Shown here piece after piece: positions 12,671 through 25,672 of a stretch of DNA of 64,000 bases; position 1 is the stretch's first letter, and every line of letters starts with the position of its first letter. The notes beneath the pieces are model-generated. The model made no database searches. It was given only the letters and a program-made list of their open reading frames with translations, and was not told the origin of the DNA. A program made the position numbers and the translations under genes. This stretch comes from Lytechinus variegatus (lineage: Eukaryota > Echinodermata > Echinoidea > Temnopleuroida > Toxopneustidae), in NCBI RefSeq assembly GCF_018143015.1, contig NC_054751.1, positions 32,750,347 to 32,814,346 of the forward strand. Direction: 5' to 3'.

Positions 12671-12683
12671 ATATTAAACATTG

Positions 12684-12689
12684 TTTATT
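12684..12689 (-). other. candidate polyadenylation signal of NGDN
   Basis: The plus strand reads TTTATT, which is AATAAA on the minus strand. It is about 121 bases after the NGDN stop. It is the best-placed hexamer before the transposon at 12382-12670. Confidence 0.45.
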
Positions 12690-12809
12690 TATATTTCTAC
12701 ATTAAATTCAGCACCTAAATCTGATCTGAACATTGAAATGAAAAACTACATATAATAATCCAGAATGTTCATTCTGATATTCTTTGCAATGACAACCAAG
12801 AAAGTAACT

Positions 12810-15800
12810 TTAAAACTTTTTCTTTCTCCTCTTCAATGCTTTCGCAGCTTTCCTCTTGTTGGCCTTTCGAAGCTGAAATAAAGGAACAGAAAAGTTTTTA
12901 AAGCATGATTTAGAAATGAGGATTAGTGTAGGGCAAATTAAATAAGAAACTATTTGTCTTTCTTTCTCTACATACATGTATGTTACAAAGGTGTTTTAAA
13001 CATTCAGGCAATACAGGTCTTCAGTATAATCATGAAATATTGTGACAATTAGAAAAAAAAGAATCACAGAAAAATCAAATATTGGAAGAAATACAAAGAG
13101 AACCCCAGAAAAGCTTAGGGTCCCCTTTGCATCATACAAAAATTCATACAAACCTATTTTTTAATTTCCAATACCAAGCGGAACAGTAATTCCTAGTTTT
13201 AACCAGTATTATTACTTGATTCAATGAGAAATCATTTCAGGAGGAAACTTCAAGGAGAAAATAAGGCTTAGAATTTGAAGTTCGCTCAAATTATAAGGCA
13301 TGCTTGATAAACAAAACCCAGTGAAACTCTGTCGTCTGTGGTTTAAAGGGGAAGTTCACCCTGACAAAAAGTTTATTGTAAAAAAAGCAGAAAAAAAAAA
13401 TATATTGCTGAAGGTTTGGGAAAAATTCATCAAATAATTAAAAAGTTATTAGAATTTCAATTATTTGATTTGTGACGTCATATGCGAGCAGCATTCCTAC
13501 ATAGCGAATGGTAAAAAATCAATGAAATGTCATTTTCTCAGAAAATTGAAAATGGTTTTCACTGTAACTTTTGTATATCAATAGACAAATCATTTCACAC
13601 CCGATCATGAAAAGAAAAAAAATTAAGTCATCAGGAACCATACAAAATTTGAAATTCATACATTTTATATTACATAACACATGGGGCAGCTGCTCGTTTA
13701 TGACGTCACAAATCCCAAATTTTGAACTTTAATAACTTTCTTACTCTTTAACAGATTTTCCTCAAACCTTCACCAATATTTTTTACTATTTTTTCTGCTA
13801 TTTTTACAACAAAGTTTTCTTCAGGGTGAACTTCCCCTTTAACAGGAATGTTTTATCATCGTTTTGCTTATAAGTTACCACTTCATATTTTACTACTGTT
13901 GATTGATATCCCTGCCTCATACAGTGTAGCAATTTTCTCTTATACTGATAACACTCTTCCATGGTGTGCTGTCTACACAAACATTCCTACAAAAACTTCA
14001 CAAGCAAAATTTATGACTGAAGTGTCTCATCAAATAATAACCATGCAGACTATTGAAGTACAATCAATGTCCAAATAAAATAGATATCTTACCTTGCTTG
14101 ACAACTTTCCCCTGAAAAAGAAAAGATGGAATGATAAAGAGAATACATGATACCTGTCAGTAAAAGCATTGGAATTTTCTTTGCTATACAGATAAGAAGT
14201 GTGTAAACCAGTCATAGTTTACAACAGCAATGACATGTGTTAGGAAATAAAAAAATATTACTATTTCTGCTGTCCTAATCTACCGTAGCATTCAATAATT
14301 CATATCTGCTATTATTTAATTATTCAGTTTTACTTGGCACCATATGTACAAGACTACACTACAGGAGGTACAGCACATTTTCTCATTTCACAACAAACAA
14401 CTGTGTTACTATCAACAACTTTAAAATCACATGCAACTTGTTTTATGGTAACAAGAAAAGATCAATGTAAATTACAATAGGTTTCAAGTGTTTTCATTGC
14501 CTTTGAAAATGTAAATTCAATTTTCATTTTTGATCTTTCACATACATCAGCTAACTTGCTCAATATCTATATACATGTAGCATTCACGTATTGTATTAAA
14601 AAGATCCAAAATTTTGCTTGTTTCACTCGCTCGCAGCTTTCCAGACATTTTGCCCCATACGCCACTGTGTAGGGGTTATAATATTTCCTTCATAGTTCAT
14701 TAACATTTTCATAATTATGATATAAGATATTTGTCTTACTTCTTTCTTGGTGGTCCATCCATGTCTCCCTCTATGTCTCTATCCAACACACTGATGTTAT
14801 CAAACCTTGTCAAAGCATCTAGACTCGCCATGGTCGTCATATTACGCTCTCTTTGCTGTGGAAAAAATGTGTATATGAGAGTTTATAACAAGGGTGACAC
14901 TAGGATATTTTGATAAGGGAAAGGGGGAGGGGGCAAGATGACCAAAAAGTGACACCATTTCCCCCCCCTTTTATTTGAATGACAGCGGTCATCATATACA
15001 TTAAGACTAACACCTTTTTTAAAACCATTTTTCTTCCCCATTATCTCCATTCTTTTCTCACTATAAAAAGTAATAAATACAGGGGCATGGCAGTGGCCCC
15101 TCCCTGCCTTTTTTTTAAATTGACAGGTAAGTATTACAAATAATGACAGTGATAATAAGAAGCATACATACCTTGTCTTTCTTGGTTACAGGAAGTCTCA
15201 TGAAATTCTCTTCCTCAAACCTAAAATGTAAAATGGCAATGGGAAAGATGGTGATCATTATTTACAGCATAGTTTGGCAGTATTCATCAATTAAAATTCA
15301 GTCATAATGCATGTTTTATCATCTCTTTTCTGGGTTAGAACAAGGTGAGATGTCAGGTCCTTTTTATATTAAGCAGAGTGTTTTGATCCATGGTTCAAAA
15401 AGCCTGTTTGAATGCTTGTTTTCTAACTTGTGATGAGGTGATGAATTCAAAAAATGTTGTGTAAACTTTTTTGTAAATGCATCTGATAAAGGGCAGAGAA
15501 CATGTTTGTAAGTGGTGAAAGTTGATTTACAAGCCATAAGTGCAGGCAAAACTGAAAAAAAAGGTTGAGAAACATTAGTGAAGTTTGGAGGTGATCCAGA
15601 AGAAATGTAGGGATAAAGGTTGGTGATGATTAATCTCTCTCAACTTCCATCAGGACTACTTGACAAGAATAAGCTCAAAATGTATAAAGAATATAAAGCT
15701 TTTTCTCAATCTAATCAAGTGACAATGTATTAAGAAATTTTTGTATAGACCTATCCCAGAGAACACAAACAAGATATCTGTGCCTTGCTATCAACTTACT

Positions 15801-18800
15801 CATTTTTCTCTCTTGCTTCTTTATCTTCCTTGAGCCTGTGCAAGCTCCTAGATTCCTGGAGATAGCAAATATGAATGACATCAAGAGATACAACATCTAT
15901 CAGTCAGAAGACAACTCCTTGAAAGCTGTCAGTCAACACTGACACAGACAACTGCGCTCCTCAGCCAATCAAAGCAAAGGAAAGACGTCAGATCTGACAA
16001 CCATTCAGACAATAAATGTTGATGAAATGCCTCCCAAATTTCCATTATCATCAAAGGTATCAATACTGTCATAAATTTAAATCATAGCATTCAAATGGTC
16101 TGCAAACTTGAAGTTTTACGACTTCCCTCCCCTGATTTTCTTTTTGGCCTAATAAAACTGAAAGTCTAATCTTAAAAATATTTATTTGATGGAATGGGAT
16201 GGAATTTCTTTATGGCAATGCTCAATAATTATTTCAATCATCACAATCTGCTAGATTTGTCATGTGACATACATTCATTCAGCATTCATTTCACCAGACC
16301 TGAAATTTGCATGACTCTGGTACACGATCAAAAAGTTCATTTAGTCTCTAATTCTTATAATTGAAGATATGCATCATTGTAATCATAACGAAAGAATGAG
16401 ATCAGTTGTAAAATGTGACAATTGATTCCTTCCAAGTCAATAACAGTTGATGTCCCTACTGTATACACAAATTATAAATAGATAATCAACATACCCGAAC
16501 TTCTTCAGGGCCATCATAGTACTCGGCTGCGAGGAAAGGAAAAAAATGTTTTAATTATTCTATATAAGTGAATATCATTTAGCATAATGCAATTAAATGA
16601 AGTTAAAAATACTCCAACAGATAGAGACAATTTCATAACCTTACAATCAGTCTTCATTTATTTTTTATAAGGGAATTATGTACTCATAGTGTTTGGGTAA
16701 CATTGTTGTGTTAAAGGTCTGCTTGTAAATCTTAAGAAATACTAAACAAATTAGCAAAACAATCTCTCAATTACATCCTATGAATATTCAAGAACTTTGA
16801 TAAATCTACACCCACACCTAGTACATGAAAAGCAATCATCCCCAAATGTTTTTCAGTTGCCTCTGCAACTATACTTCTTCATGCCCTATGCTTCATTTAC
16901 ATACAGCTGAGCCTTGGTGGACATCATGTCCGTACAACCATCATACTAACCTCTAAGTTCTCTAATCATCTCACTACTGAGGGCTCTCTTCTTAGCTTTC
17001 TCAAGTTGACGTTCCCTTCTCTCCTTCTGTGTCTCATCACCGTCTGTGATCAAAGTTAGATAATATTCAAGATAAATGGCATCATTCTTAGATTAACGGT
17101 AGGTACTGGGGCATCAATGAATTTTGATACCATGGTATGTTTGTTATCATCTAGATATCTTTCATATTTAAATACTGTTGACTTTTGTTAAATTGTTATG
17201 TAGTCATTGTTTATATATATTACAGAGTATATATAGTAGGCTCAAGATAGTTCATTCTTAAAAGCATGTTTCTATCTAGACTAGTAGGGGCCATACTTGA
17301 CTAGCATTCATGCTATTTTCTGGTTCCTATTATCCTTGCTTTTCTATGTATTCATAACTTGTAAATTGGATAATAAATTCATTCATTCATTCCCATTACA
17401 TATAAATCATAACAGTGAATGTTCAAGAATCAACTTTTGGTTGCTACCATAGATAAATCCCATCAAGTATCACATTCCACTTTAGCATTTTGGAGCTGCA
17501 AGAGGAATTATCGCATCAAGTATCAAGTATATATAAATGTAATAGCCTGTGTCAGTACACGATAGTCCCCTGCCTAATCTTAATTGTGGAACATTGTGGC
17601 CCAGTGGATTGGGAGAGTCATGGGTTTGAATCAAAGCAATGGGATAATTTCCTCAGCAATATATTGATCCACATTGTGTTGCACTCAACACAGGTGAGGT
17701 ACATGGGTACCTGGCAAGGATTTAGAAAAGGCGTGATAGCAGTCTGTAGAGCGGTGGTTTCAGATACCAATGACCCGGCTTCGATTCCCACTTGGTGCCC
17801 TTTAGGTCCCTTGGAAATGACCTCAAGCTGTCAGTCTCCTGGTTGCACGCTTACAAGCATTCATGCTTTCTTAGCAATCAGATTTTAAAACTATCACCAC
17901 CATTTATTCTTTGAAACACTGAGCGCCCAATACATGTAGTAGCTCTGCTCAAACCAGGGTACTTATGCCGCATGTATGCTACAGCACATTTACAGGCTTA
18001 TGATAAAGAGCTAATAGGCAAGATATAAGCAAGTATGATTATCATTAAGTTAAATAGTACTATTACGATACCAGTTAATTAGACCTACCGTAGTACATAG
18101 CAGCAACTTTGGGAGGAACATATTTCTTGGGTTTCTCAATCTTTTCCTCTTCATCTTCATCACTATCTTCCTCTCCTTCCTCATCTTGTAACTATAGATG
18201 GAAAATAAAAGACTCCAATTTTCATACTTGGAATAACTACCACTCATCATATGTGATTGGTAGTGCATGGATATCGATATGACTTGCTCACAGAATTGAT
18301 TTAAAAAATATTCTTTCTATCAACATGAATAGAAATATGTGAATATGTTGCATCGTATTTCAATATTACTCTTTAGCCAACTTCTCGTTACTTATAATAT
18401 TGTGACATTTGTGTATTCCTTGTGCCCCAAGTGGGGTCAACGGAAAGTCCCAAATCAAAGTTCAAAGCTCTGAAAATTCAAAGAAACATGAAAGTTGACT
18501 TACCTTACTAATGAGTCCATCAGGGTTGGGTTTGAATCGTAATGGATCATTAGCTGCTGGGACACCTGTGGATGCAGTCTTGATCAGTTTGTCTATCTGA
18601 TACGTAAGCTTCTGATCTATAGGTCTCATCTTCTCCAGGACGGTACGATTCTCAGCTAGACGCAAGACGGCAGGGTCGCCATTGATGGACTGACCTTTGA
18701 CCTTCTGCAGCATGATGTAGGTCAGGTCCATTATGTAGCTGTTTGGTGAAAGTTGAAAATATAAAATTAAATCTGAGAATACTTCATGAAGATTATTATT

Positions 18801-21800
18801 CATTTTCTACAAGTTTAAATTATATAACAGAGTTACAAATCACATTAAACATCAGATCAGAACTTTGATTCAAATAGCATTAACTGTTTTGTCTAATTTA
18901 AAGTTAGGCTGTACTGTCTATCCACTTTATCTAATATCCACCTGGTCTAACACCACTCAGTATATCATTAGATGTAGTTCAAGTATGAAACAAATTTTTA
19001 TTTCACAAAGTTAAAAATAATAACCAAACAAAGTACAAAATAGACCATCCGGGTATACTACTTATACCATGGTCACATTTGTTCTACGGCGGCCGTACGG
19101 CGAGTTGAAAACAGCCGTTTTAACAATTTTTTGTCCAACTACATATAGGTGGTTTGAATCAAAATTAATAAAACGGCTGTTTCCGACTCGCCATACGGCC
19201 GCCGTAGAGCAAATCTGACCAAGGTATTAATGACAGACCAAATGATAGACCATTTGTGTTTGGCCCATGAAGTAAACCAAGTAAATATAAATTGTCATCA
19301 CTCGCGTATCCAGCCTCAACCATGACAAAGAACTGTATGGGCCCATGTACAAGCATGATAGAGTCACTATTGTCCTCAGACAATTGGGCCTATGTAATGC
19401 TTTGTAGGATCTGATGCTGGATACGCGCTTGGTTGCAATGTAGCAGCTTTTGCTCATGAGAACAACTCGATTAAACAAACCTTAATAACAAGTGATGTTT
19501 GACCTCTAAAAAGCTGACCCCTTTAGCCGTACATGTAACTCCATCTTCAACTTTCTTCTGGATCCCTTTCACTGATTTAGTTACTCCAGATACCTGTCAA
19601 TTGTGAAATAATATGAAACTAATACTATAACAACAAAACCAGAGTGCCCATATTTTGCATACATTCCTGTAGCTCAAAAAGAAATTACCATGTTATGTCA
19701 TTTTCTATAAGACTATGAAAAATATTTGAAAAACCTTTATCAATTTTGTTGTCTGTGCTGCATTCATTCAAAAACTGAACTTTTACATCAAGCAATTAGT
19801 ATAAAATTGATGATTTGCAAGCAGATTTCAACAAAAAAAAAAAACATTTGAAAAATACCAACCAAACCTATAGTAGTTTGACTTTCATAAGATATTATCC
19901 TCCTACTATGATTGCTGACATTAATTCTTGCAAAATTCTCATCTATGAAATATGTTTAATAAGTTTATTGATGCCATTGGTCAATTAGTTACCCTGACCC
20001 ATCAGTGGTTGAAATATGGAAATCAATTAAAAATAGTTTTAAAGAATTCAAGGAATTTCACAATGTATAAAATGGATTCTAACAAAACATGTCTGACAAA
20101 TAACTAAAATGAACAAGAATGACAATAAAATGATCAATAAAAAATTGAACACTGAAAATTAAATGGCTTAACCTTTTATTATTTTCTACATCAGATAGAA
20201 TAGTAATTTCAGATTTGATACCTGCCACCAAAAAACACCACAAGGGCCCATGGTTATTAAGAAGGTCTGGAAGTCTTCTTATACTTACTTGTTCAAGAAG
20301 ACCTTTAAGAAGTGTCTTGAACTGAAGCAATTCAGCTTCTGGTACCTGCAAGTAAAGATGGAGTAAAATTCAATCACAGAAATTTGATGTAGTCTTTCTT
20401 TCAATTATTGTCAGCTTTGGAATCATCAAAATGTTGAGATTCTAAATCCAGTGAAATCTGTGTAGAAGCTTGGAAAAAAAGTAGCAACCCTTACATAACA
20501 TGGTAAGGTCCCCCACGTCTGCACAGTCCCCCTTGTCTGCGCACACACGTGTTTACATAGACCAAAAAGCTTCATTCTATGTTATATTGGTTGTTCCACT
20601 GAACTCTGTTGGCTCCACTCACCAATAACAGAGACGGAAGTTCTAACTCGATCTGTACAGGGACTTAATGGCCATACGTTTATGTACTAAGTTCGGATAA
20701 ACCAGGGAAGTGAAGTTGCGTGACAGCCAAAGTATGTCACTGTTTTTTGTCCTTTTAACTTTTTTTTCCTGTTTTGGTGCATTTCAGGCCAAAATGGAAT
20801 AATAACTTAATATTATTCTGAATGATCTATATTTTGGTCCAGTTCCTTTTAGGCCAAGTAAAAAAAGGAAGTAGTTGATCGTCCGGGTTTTTTGAGAGGG
20901 AGGTCCTTACTATTTGCTATCTTACTATATTTTTTAAGAACAAGGAGGCATTTTCTCGGCCCGTTTTTTGACATCAGTGATGAGGAAGGTCTTTACTATT
21001 TTTTTTTGCTATTTTTTATTCAAATGGTTGTCAGGCCATGTCAAGCTTGAATTATGTGATCGGTGCATGCTCAATATTAACAATAAATGAGTAGAAATGT
21101 ATATATATATATATAATCTAAGGAAAATGTATTATGCGATAAAAATCTATTGATGTATTTATACTGATGTATACCGGTACTGTATTGTTGTAAAACAAAA
21201 TGTTCATGTCAAGTGAATTATTTAAACATTATTCTATATCAATATATTTATGTAAAGGTAAAAAATGCAGGGGGGTGGGGTCATTTTTATTATCATGGAG
21301 CCATGTTTATTTTTCCAGAGCCAATCTCTTTCTTAGCTCTGGACACGGTTTCACATCACAGTTTTCCAGCTGCTTGTATATTCATTTACATGTTGTTTAA
21401 TACTGTTCAATTTTTATTCATTTTTTAATTGATATGAAATGTTAAATGATGATTGAATTAATTGTTAATTGTTCACACAATGTTTATTATTTCATGTTTG
21501 TAACTGTTAGATCAATTTACTAACTAATTTTTACAATTTTCCATCAAATTGAATTGCTCAAGGAAGAATTTTGAACAGAATTGGCACTTCTTGGAATCCC
21601 ATTAATGATTTTCAATCTTGATAATGAATAACCCACTTGAAATTAATTTTTTGAATATTCAATGCACTGCCTGCTGACGTTAGAAAACTCGCTAGAAAAT
21701 TCAATTCATTTAACAAATTCACATGTTGCGCCAGCACAGTCAATAACATCATCCCAGCGCTGCATTAACCCAACACAGTCACAAACACAGTCAATCACCG

Positions 21801-22872
21801 TAACACGCATTCGAAGTACAGTTGCTATCACTCACCAAAAAACCCGCCGAAATACAAATTTACGTCATTAAAATTTATTTTTCTGGTCCAAAGCACGCGA
21901 TGAATTAGTTCAGATTCAGGAAGCGGATCCCCAAAATGCACTAAAAATGAAGAAATCTGTGATCTTTCCCGAGTTTGCAAACTTTATTTTCTCGCTAATT
22001 TATGATGGTATCTTCAAAATTCCAATGGAAAACCAAATCAGAATTTTCTTTCTTGCAGTTACGGCGATATCGGACTTTGCAATTGTTTTTTTAAGTTGCA
22101 AGAGAGATCCCAAAGCACATGAGAGCAAATCGCTCGCCAATTTTGTGATTTCTTGCGCTATCAGCAGCCATGAAAATAGTAAATATCAAGAAAATTGATG
22201 ATGCATGCTGCAATGAAAAAGGGAACATCACAATTTTTTTTTTTTCCTTAGCCAATTTTTAAAAGTAGTAAATAGCAAAAATGTTCATGCGGCAGCCAAA
22301 ATAGAGCGCGAGAGGACGATCAACTTTCTTTTTTTACTTGGCCTTATAGACAAAAATCGATGAGCCCCATCCAAGTTAACCCCCCAATCTGCACAATTTC
22401 GAGCCGTCTGTGTACGACTACGACTACAAGGTCAAGGAGACATTTTTTTTATGTTTTAAAAACTCAAAGCAGATGGCATGGCTGCCAAAAAAAATGCCAG
22501 CTGTCGACAATCACACAAAAACAGTGCCAAAAAAAGTCTAGCATTTGCATTTGTCCCAAAGAAAAAGAGAAAATAAGCCAAACATTGCCAAACTTATTTT
22601 GCCACACATGGAGGACTAGTAAGAACAAGGTTATATTCATAGAGATATATATCAAATTATCATAACCTTGTTCATTTGAATGAGTACGAGTGAGCGCTCC
22701 ACGTCCACGGCCATGTTCACCCCTCATAACTGAATGAGTGGGACTAAATTCAAATTTCTTACGACTAGAAATTGACATAAGGAGTTAAATGCAAGTTAAA
22801 GAAGGATATACTCAAAATCCAGAATCTGATATTCGGACTTACATTCAATGAACCTCCATCGTCGGAATTCAT
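12810..22872 (-). CDS. NGDN: neuroguidin (Sas10/Utp3/C1D family), complete 12-exon gene
   Basis: Exons in coding order: 22843-22872 (ATG), 20289-20345, 19481-19593, 18504-18738, 18089-18191, 16951-17043, 16495-16526, 15800-15855, 15172-15220, 14740-14855, 14093-14111 and 12810-12872 (TAA). They sum to 966 nt, 321 residues, close to the ~315 of human neuroguidin. All borders are AG/GT and every codon split across a junction closes in frame. Residues 11-120 form the Sas10/Utp3/C1D helical domain, ending in the family signature AVLRLAENRTVLEKMRP...DQKLTYQIDKL. NDPLRFKPNPDGLISK (130-145) follows, then an acidic run (149-161), KYVPPKVAAMYYD (168-180), and a basic tail LRKANKRKAAKALKRRKKK that looks like a nucleolar/nuclear localisation signal. 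Known family roles are small-subunit rRNA processing and, in vertebrates, eIF4E binding with translational repression. Exon 11 is a 19-nt microexon. Confidence 0.95.
13343..13842. mobile_element. 500-bp TTAA-flanked MITE in the last NGDN intron
   Basis: It is bounded by TTAA at 13343-13346 and 13839-13842. The near-perfect inverted ends are AGGGGAAGTTCACCCTGA and TCAGGGTGAACTTCCCCT. Both sides carry TGACGTCA-type motifs (GTGACGTCATATGCG and TTATGACGTCACAAAT). No protein is encoded. The TTAA target duplication suggests piggyBac-type mobilisation. A diverged copy lies at 52452-53371. Confidence 0.8.
15905..16031. mobile_element. fragment of family C element in an NGDN intron
   Basis: Reverse-complemented, the right side reads GGAGGCATTTCATCAACATT and then TTGTCAGATCTGACGTC. 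This matches the left half of the element at 387-558 (GTTTCATCAACATTTTCATC, TTGTCAGATCTGACATC). It has inverted orientation relative to that copy. Confidence 0.5.
17586..17880 (+). mobile_element. two degenerate tRNA-derived SINE pieces in an NGDN intron
   Basis: The first piece (about 17586-17725) carries CATTGTGGCCCAGTGGATTG, a worn B box TGGGTTTGAATCA, and GATCCACATTGTGTTGCACT, all shared with the SINE at 9262. Its anticodon region is shortened. A second tRNA-like head follows (about 17730-17830), with TAGAGCGGTGG and a B-box-like GGCTTCGATTCCC, which belongs to a different SINE subfamily. Neither is a functional tRNA gene. Confidence 0.6.
19064..19228. mobile_element. foldback element in an NGDN intron
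   Basis: The arms are inverted copies. The left reads TTCTACGGCGGCCGTACGG, then CGAGTTGAAAACAGCCG. The right reads CGGCTGTTTCCGACTCGCC, then ATACGGCCGCCGTAGAGC. The flanks TACCATGGTC and GACCAAGGTA extend the pairing. It is about 165 bp and non-coding. Confidence 0.7.
20845..22350. repeat. large imperfect inverted repeat in NGDN intron 1
   Basis: GGCCAAGTAAAAAAAGG with GTTGATCGTCCG near 20850-20885 is mirrored by GAGGACGATCAACTTTC and TTTTTTTACTTGGCC near 22312-22345. The arms continue inward with weak similarity only (TTTGCTATCTTACTA against TAGTAAATAGCAAA). It is probably an old terminal-inverted-repeat transposon of about 1.5 kb with no surviving transposase frame. Confidence 0.45.
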
Positions 22873-22959
22873 CACTTAGATCTTCGCTTCTCAGGAATTA
22901 CGTAACAAGAAAATTAGACAGTCGGATCGCGGAGAGTAAAACGTGTTGCTTCCACCTTA

Positions 22960-23190
22960 ACTCAACACTAAATTTATGGGAAGCCAAAATTGTCAAAATT
23001 TTTACTTACATCGCATGATTATTGTACTCTTTTCTAACTCATCATGGTAGAGAAAGTTATCTTAGTTATCCTTCCAAACCAGTTAAGAATGATTTGAGAG
23101 AAAATGAGCTGATACATTGAAATCATACTGTTATAGATTTATGACACTATTGGCTATCCATACTACTAGCTCAAACCACAATTTTAAAGG
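22960..23190. mobile_element. diverged copy of the GGCCTGTATTCTGAAC element family
   Basis: It shares ATGATTTGAGAG...AAATGAGCTGA, ATTGGCT...CCATACT and AACCACAATTTTAAA with the intact element at 51594-51893, in the same order. The ends have decayed. It lies just upstream of the NGDN start. Confidence 0.4.
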
Positions 23191-23249
23191 ACAAGTCGAC
23201 CATTAAAAAAAATGTTACGCCACTGCACACCACTGATCTTGAGAGATCA

Positions 23250-25161
23250 GGGGCCTGTTGCATGACGAGATGAGCGATACGTAGGAACGTCCTAGGACCA
23301 TTCTTCCGAGATAGGAAGATTGGCGACAAATCAGCGCTTTCCGTTTCACGAAGGCAATTTTGTCTTCCAAGTCCGCGACATCGTTTGACATCGATATTAT
23401 CGGAAAAATATTTAGTCTTCATCGTCACCTGAACCTTTTATTTCGGAATGACGACTTTTCATAAAATCATTTATTTCAATAAAAGGAGATCAAATGATGT
23501 TTTATTTATTACTGATTGTAGAATTGATGTATGGAGCTTACTTTATGAGGTAAAAAGAGAAAAAACCTCAAAGATTCACAAACATAACTGAATAAAATCG
23601 AATTTTTCATTATTTCCCTTATTTAGAACACGATGTCCTTTTAGAGACACCTTTCATTGATATTTCAACGAAAGAGACCCTTGTCCGGTATAAAATTGAT
23701 TTGACGAAGTAATTTCAACATTTTATGAGTTCAATATTTTGTATTTTTATAGAATACTTACATTTAATTGTAATTTTGCAAATTATGCGTTAATATGTTA
23801 TTTGTTGAGGTAAATATAGGGCTTGAATGGAGTAAACAATATCAACAGTGTCTGATTGTACGAGACTAAAAGGGAAAATATGAGAGGCTGCGTGTGAAAA
23901 ATCTAATTTATTTATTTGATTTGTCAGATATAACGCAAGAAATACGAGTGTTTATAGAGTACCTCAGATGCATGAAGAGTAACCGAAGACAAGGAAAATA
24001 TGAAAATTGCTGCAAACATGGCCAAGTAAATAAAGTAGTGCTTTGCAATAATAACTAAAACATAGAAAAAGTTGTGCAATCCACAATGGAGAAAATAGTA
24101 TTAACAGGAACAATGCTAAAAATTACAACGATCATATTAACGTTGGTCATATCTAAAGTTGATCACTTAATTTTTTTGAAGTTTATATAAGGTTTAAGAA
24201 TATACAAAATATATATGTACAATATTTCAAAGTTAAGTAAGGGAGGAGTAGAGACTACCGTGATCCTTTTAACATGACATAGGAGCCGAAAGGGGCCACC
24301 CTACGATTTAAAATGTGCTTCTTTGTATGGATTTTCCATAATATTTTATTTGATGAACTTATCTTCATTAATTTTTGTAGCGATTGTGATGGATTCGTGA
24401 GCTAAGCCTAATCTGTATCTTAGAATGAGCTATTTTGATACTGCAGATTTTTGTTTTGTGTCACTGTTTCACATCTCAAGTTATCCCAAATCCAAGAATT
24501 AATTTTCATTGATTAAAATTAATCTCATCAAAAAATAATGTTTAACATCTTAGTTTTGTATCGTTTTTTTTTCTTTGTTTTTTGCTTAGCGCTATAAACA
24601 TGCCCTTTTTCCTTATATTATTTCTTTTAAGGAAGTTTGTTTTCATGTTGTTGAATTATTTATGAGAAAGCATGAGGGGTCAGAGAGATAGTGTCGCCCA
24701 TTTCGATAGTTCAAGTTTATTTTTTTTATGGAAAAGGGGTGGGGATATAGGACAGAGGGAGAATAAAAGAAAACATATTTAAAAAATATTTGGGCCTACA
24801 TTACCCCGGAGAAGTTAAAATGACATCCGTTTTTGGTCGTCTAGTCGACGTGAAATTGACGACAACTAGCCCCCATATAAAAGATAACTTGGCGCCATCC
24901 CAGATAAAATCCATCATCAACCCCCTAAAAATATGTTTAAAGGTGATATGTCAGAGTGGCTTGCCGTAAACGCGTTTTCTCTCAATGCCGACGGTGGCGG
25001 GCGGTGTGCAAAGAAGATCATGCCTACGTAGGACATGTCTGGAGGTGTCTTTCCAAGGACCATTCTTCGTATCGCTCAAATCGGCTTTGTGAAACAGTTG
25101 AGCGATATCTCGTTCTTACGTAGAATGGTTCCACGAAAGACCATTTCATGCAACAGGCCCC
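23250..25161. mobile_element. 1.9-kb non-autonomous terminal-inverted-repeat element
   Basis: It has a perfect 16-bp inverted end pair: GGGGCCTGTTGCATGA on the left and TCATGCAACAGGCCCC on the right. Inside each end are further related words (GAGCGATACGTAGGAAC on the left; GACCATTCTTCGTATCGCTC, its partial mirror, on the right). The interior is AT-rich without a transposase frame. It is not assigned to a superfamily. Confidence 0.6.
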
Positions 25162-25672
25162 AGTGCTGCACACACGTCAAGCCAAGGGGTATCGGGATCA
25201 TGTCGGGGATCATGTCTTGTTAGGCGATAGATCCCCCAGAATCTAGTCTGCTGTGCAAATTAACTCTTAGATAGATAGATAGATTTTATTTTCACATGGT
25301 TAAAAACCCCAACAGATACAGAGTCTGATTTACATTGGGGCCGTGCCATGAATAAAATGTACAAAGTAAAAGGAACCCAATCTTAGTATACATGAATAAA
25401 TACATAAAACATGATAATCGTAATTATATTACCAGGTGATAATACAAAAAGTTAAGTTTATAAAAAATAATAACGAATTGTAATCAAATGATAAGTTGGA
25501 AATATACACAATATCTTCAATATGAATGCATAATACAGAAAAAATAACATTATTATAGGGTGAAATATTACTGAGATACATAATTATAAATGGATTAATT
25601 TGAATTATTGAGAAAAAAAACTCTGTCTAACAACACTGCACACTCACCCTTACATACAAACAGATACACACC
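25162..25672. other. gene-free DNA with a GATA-repeat LINE-like tail
   Basis: A short TAGATAGATAGATAG run at about 25270 leads into TTTTATTTTCACATGG. The arrangement resembles the 3' end of a minus-strand retroelement. Nothing coding is seen. Confidence 0.3.

Noticed and set aside
19165..19478. Overlapping minus-strand open frames
   Set aside because: They fall in a foldback element and intron DNA between NGDN exons, and their frames do not connect to neighbouring exons.
21662..22665. Several short plus-strand open frames near the NGDN first intron
   Set aside because: They show no conserved domain or splice-linked partner, and they sit inside a large imperfect inverted repeat that is probably transposon-derived.
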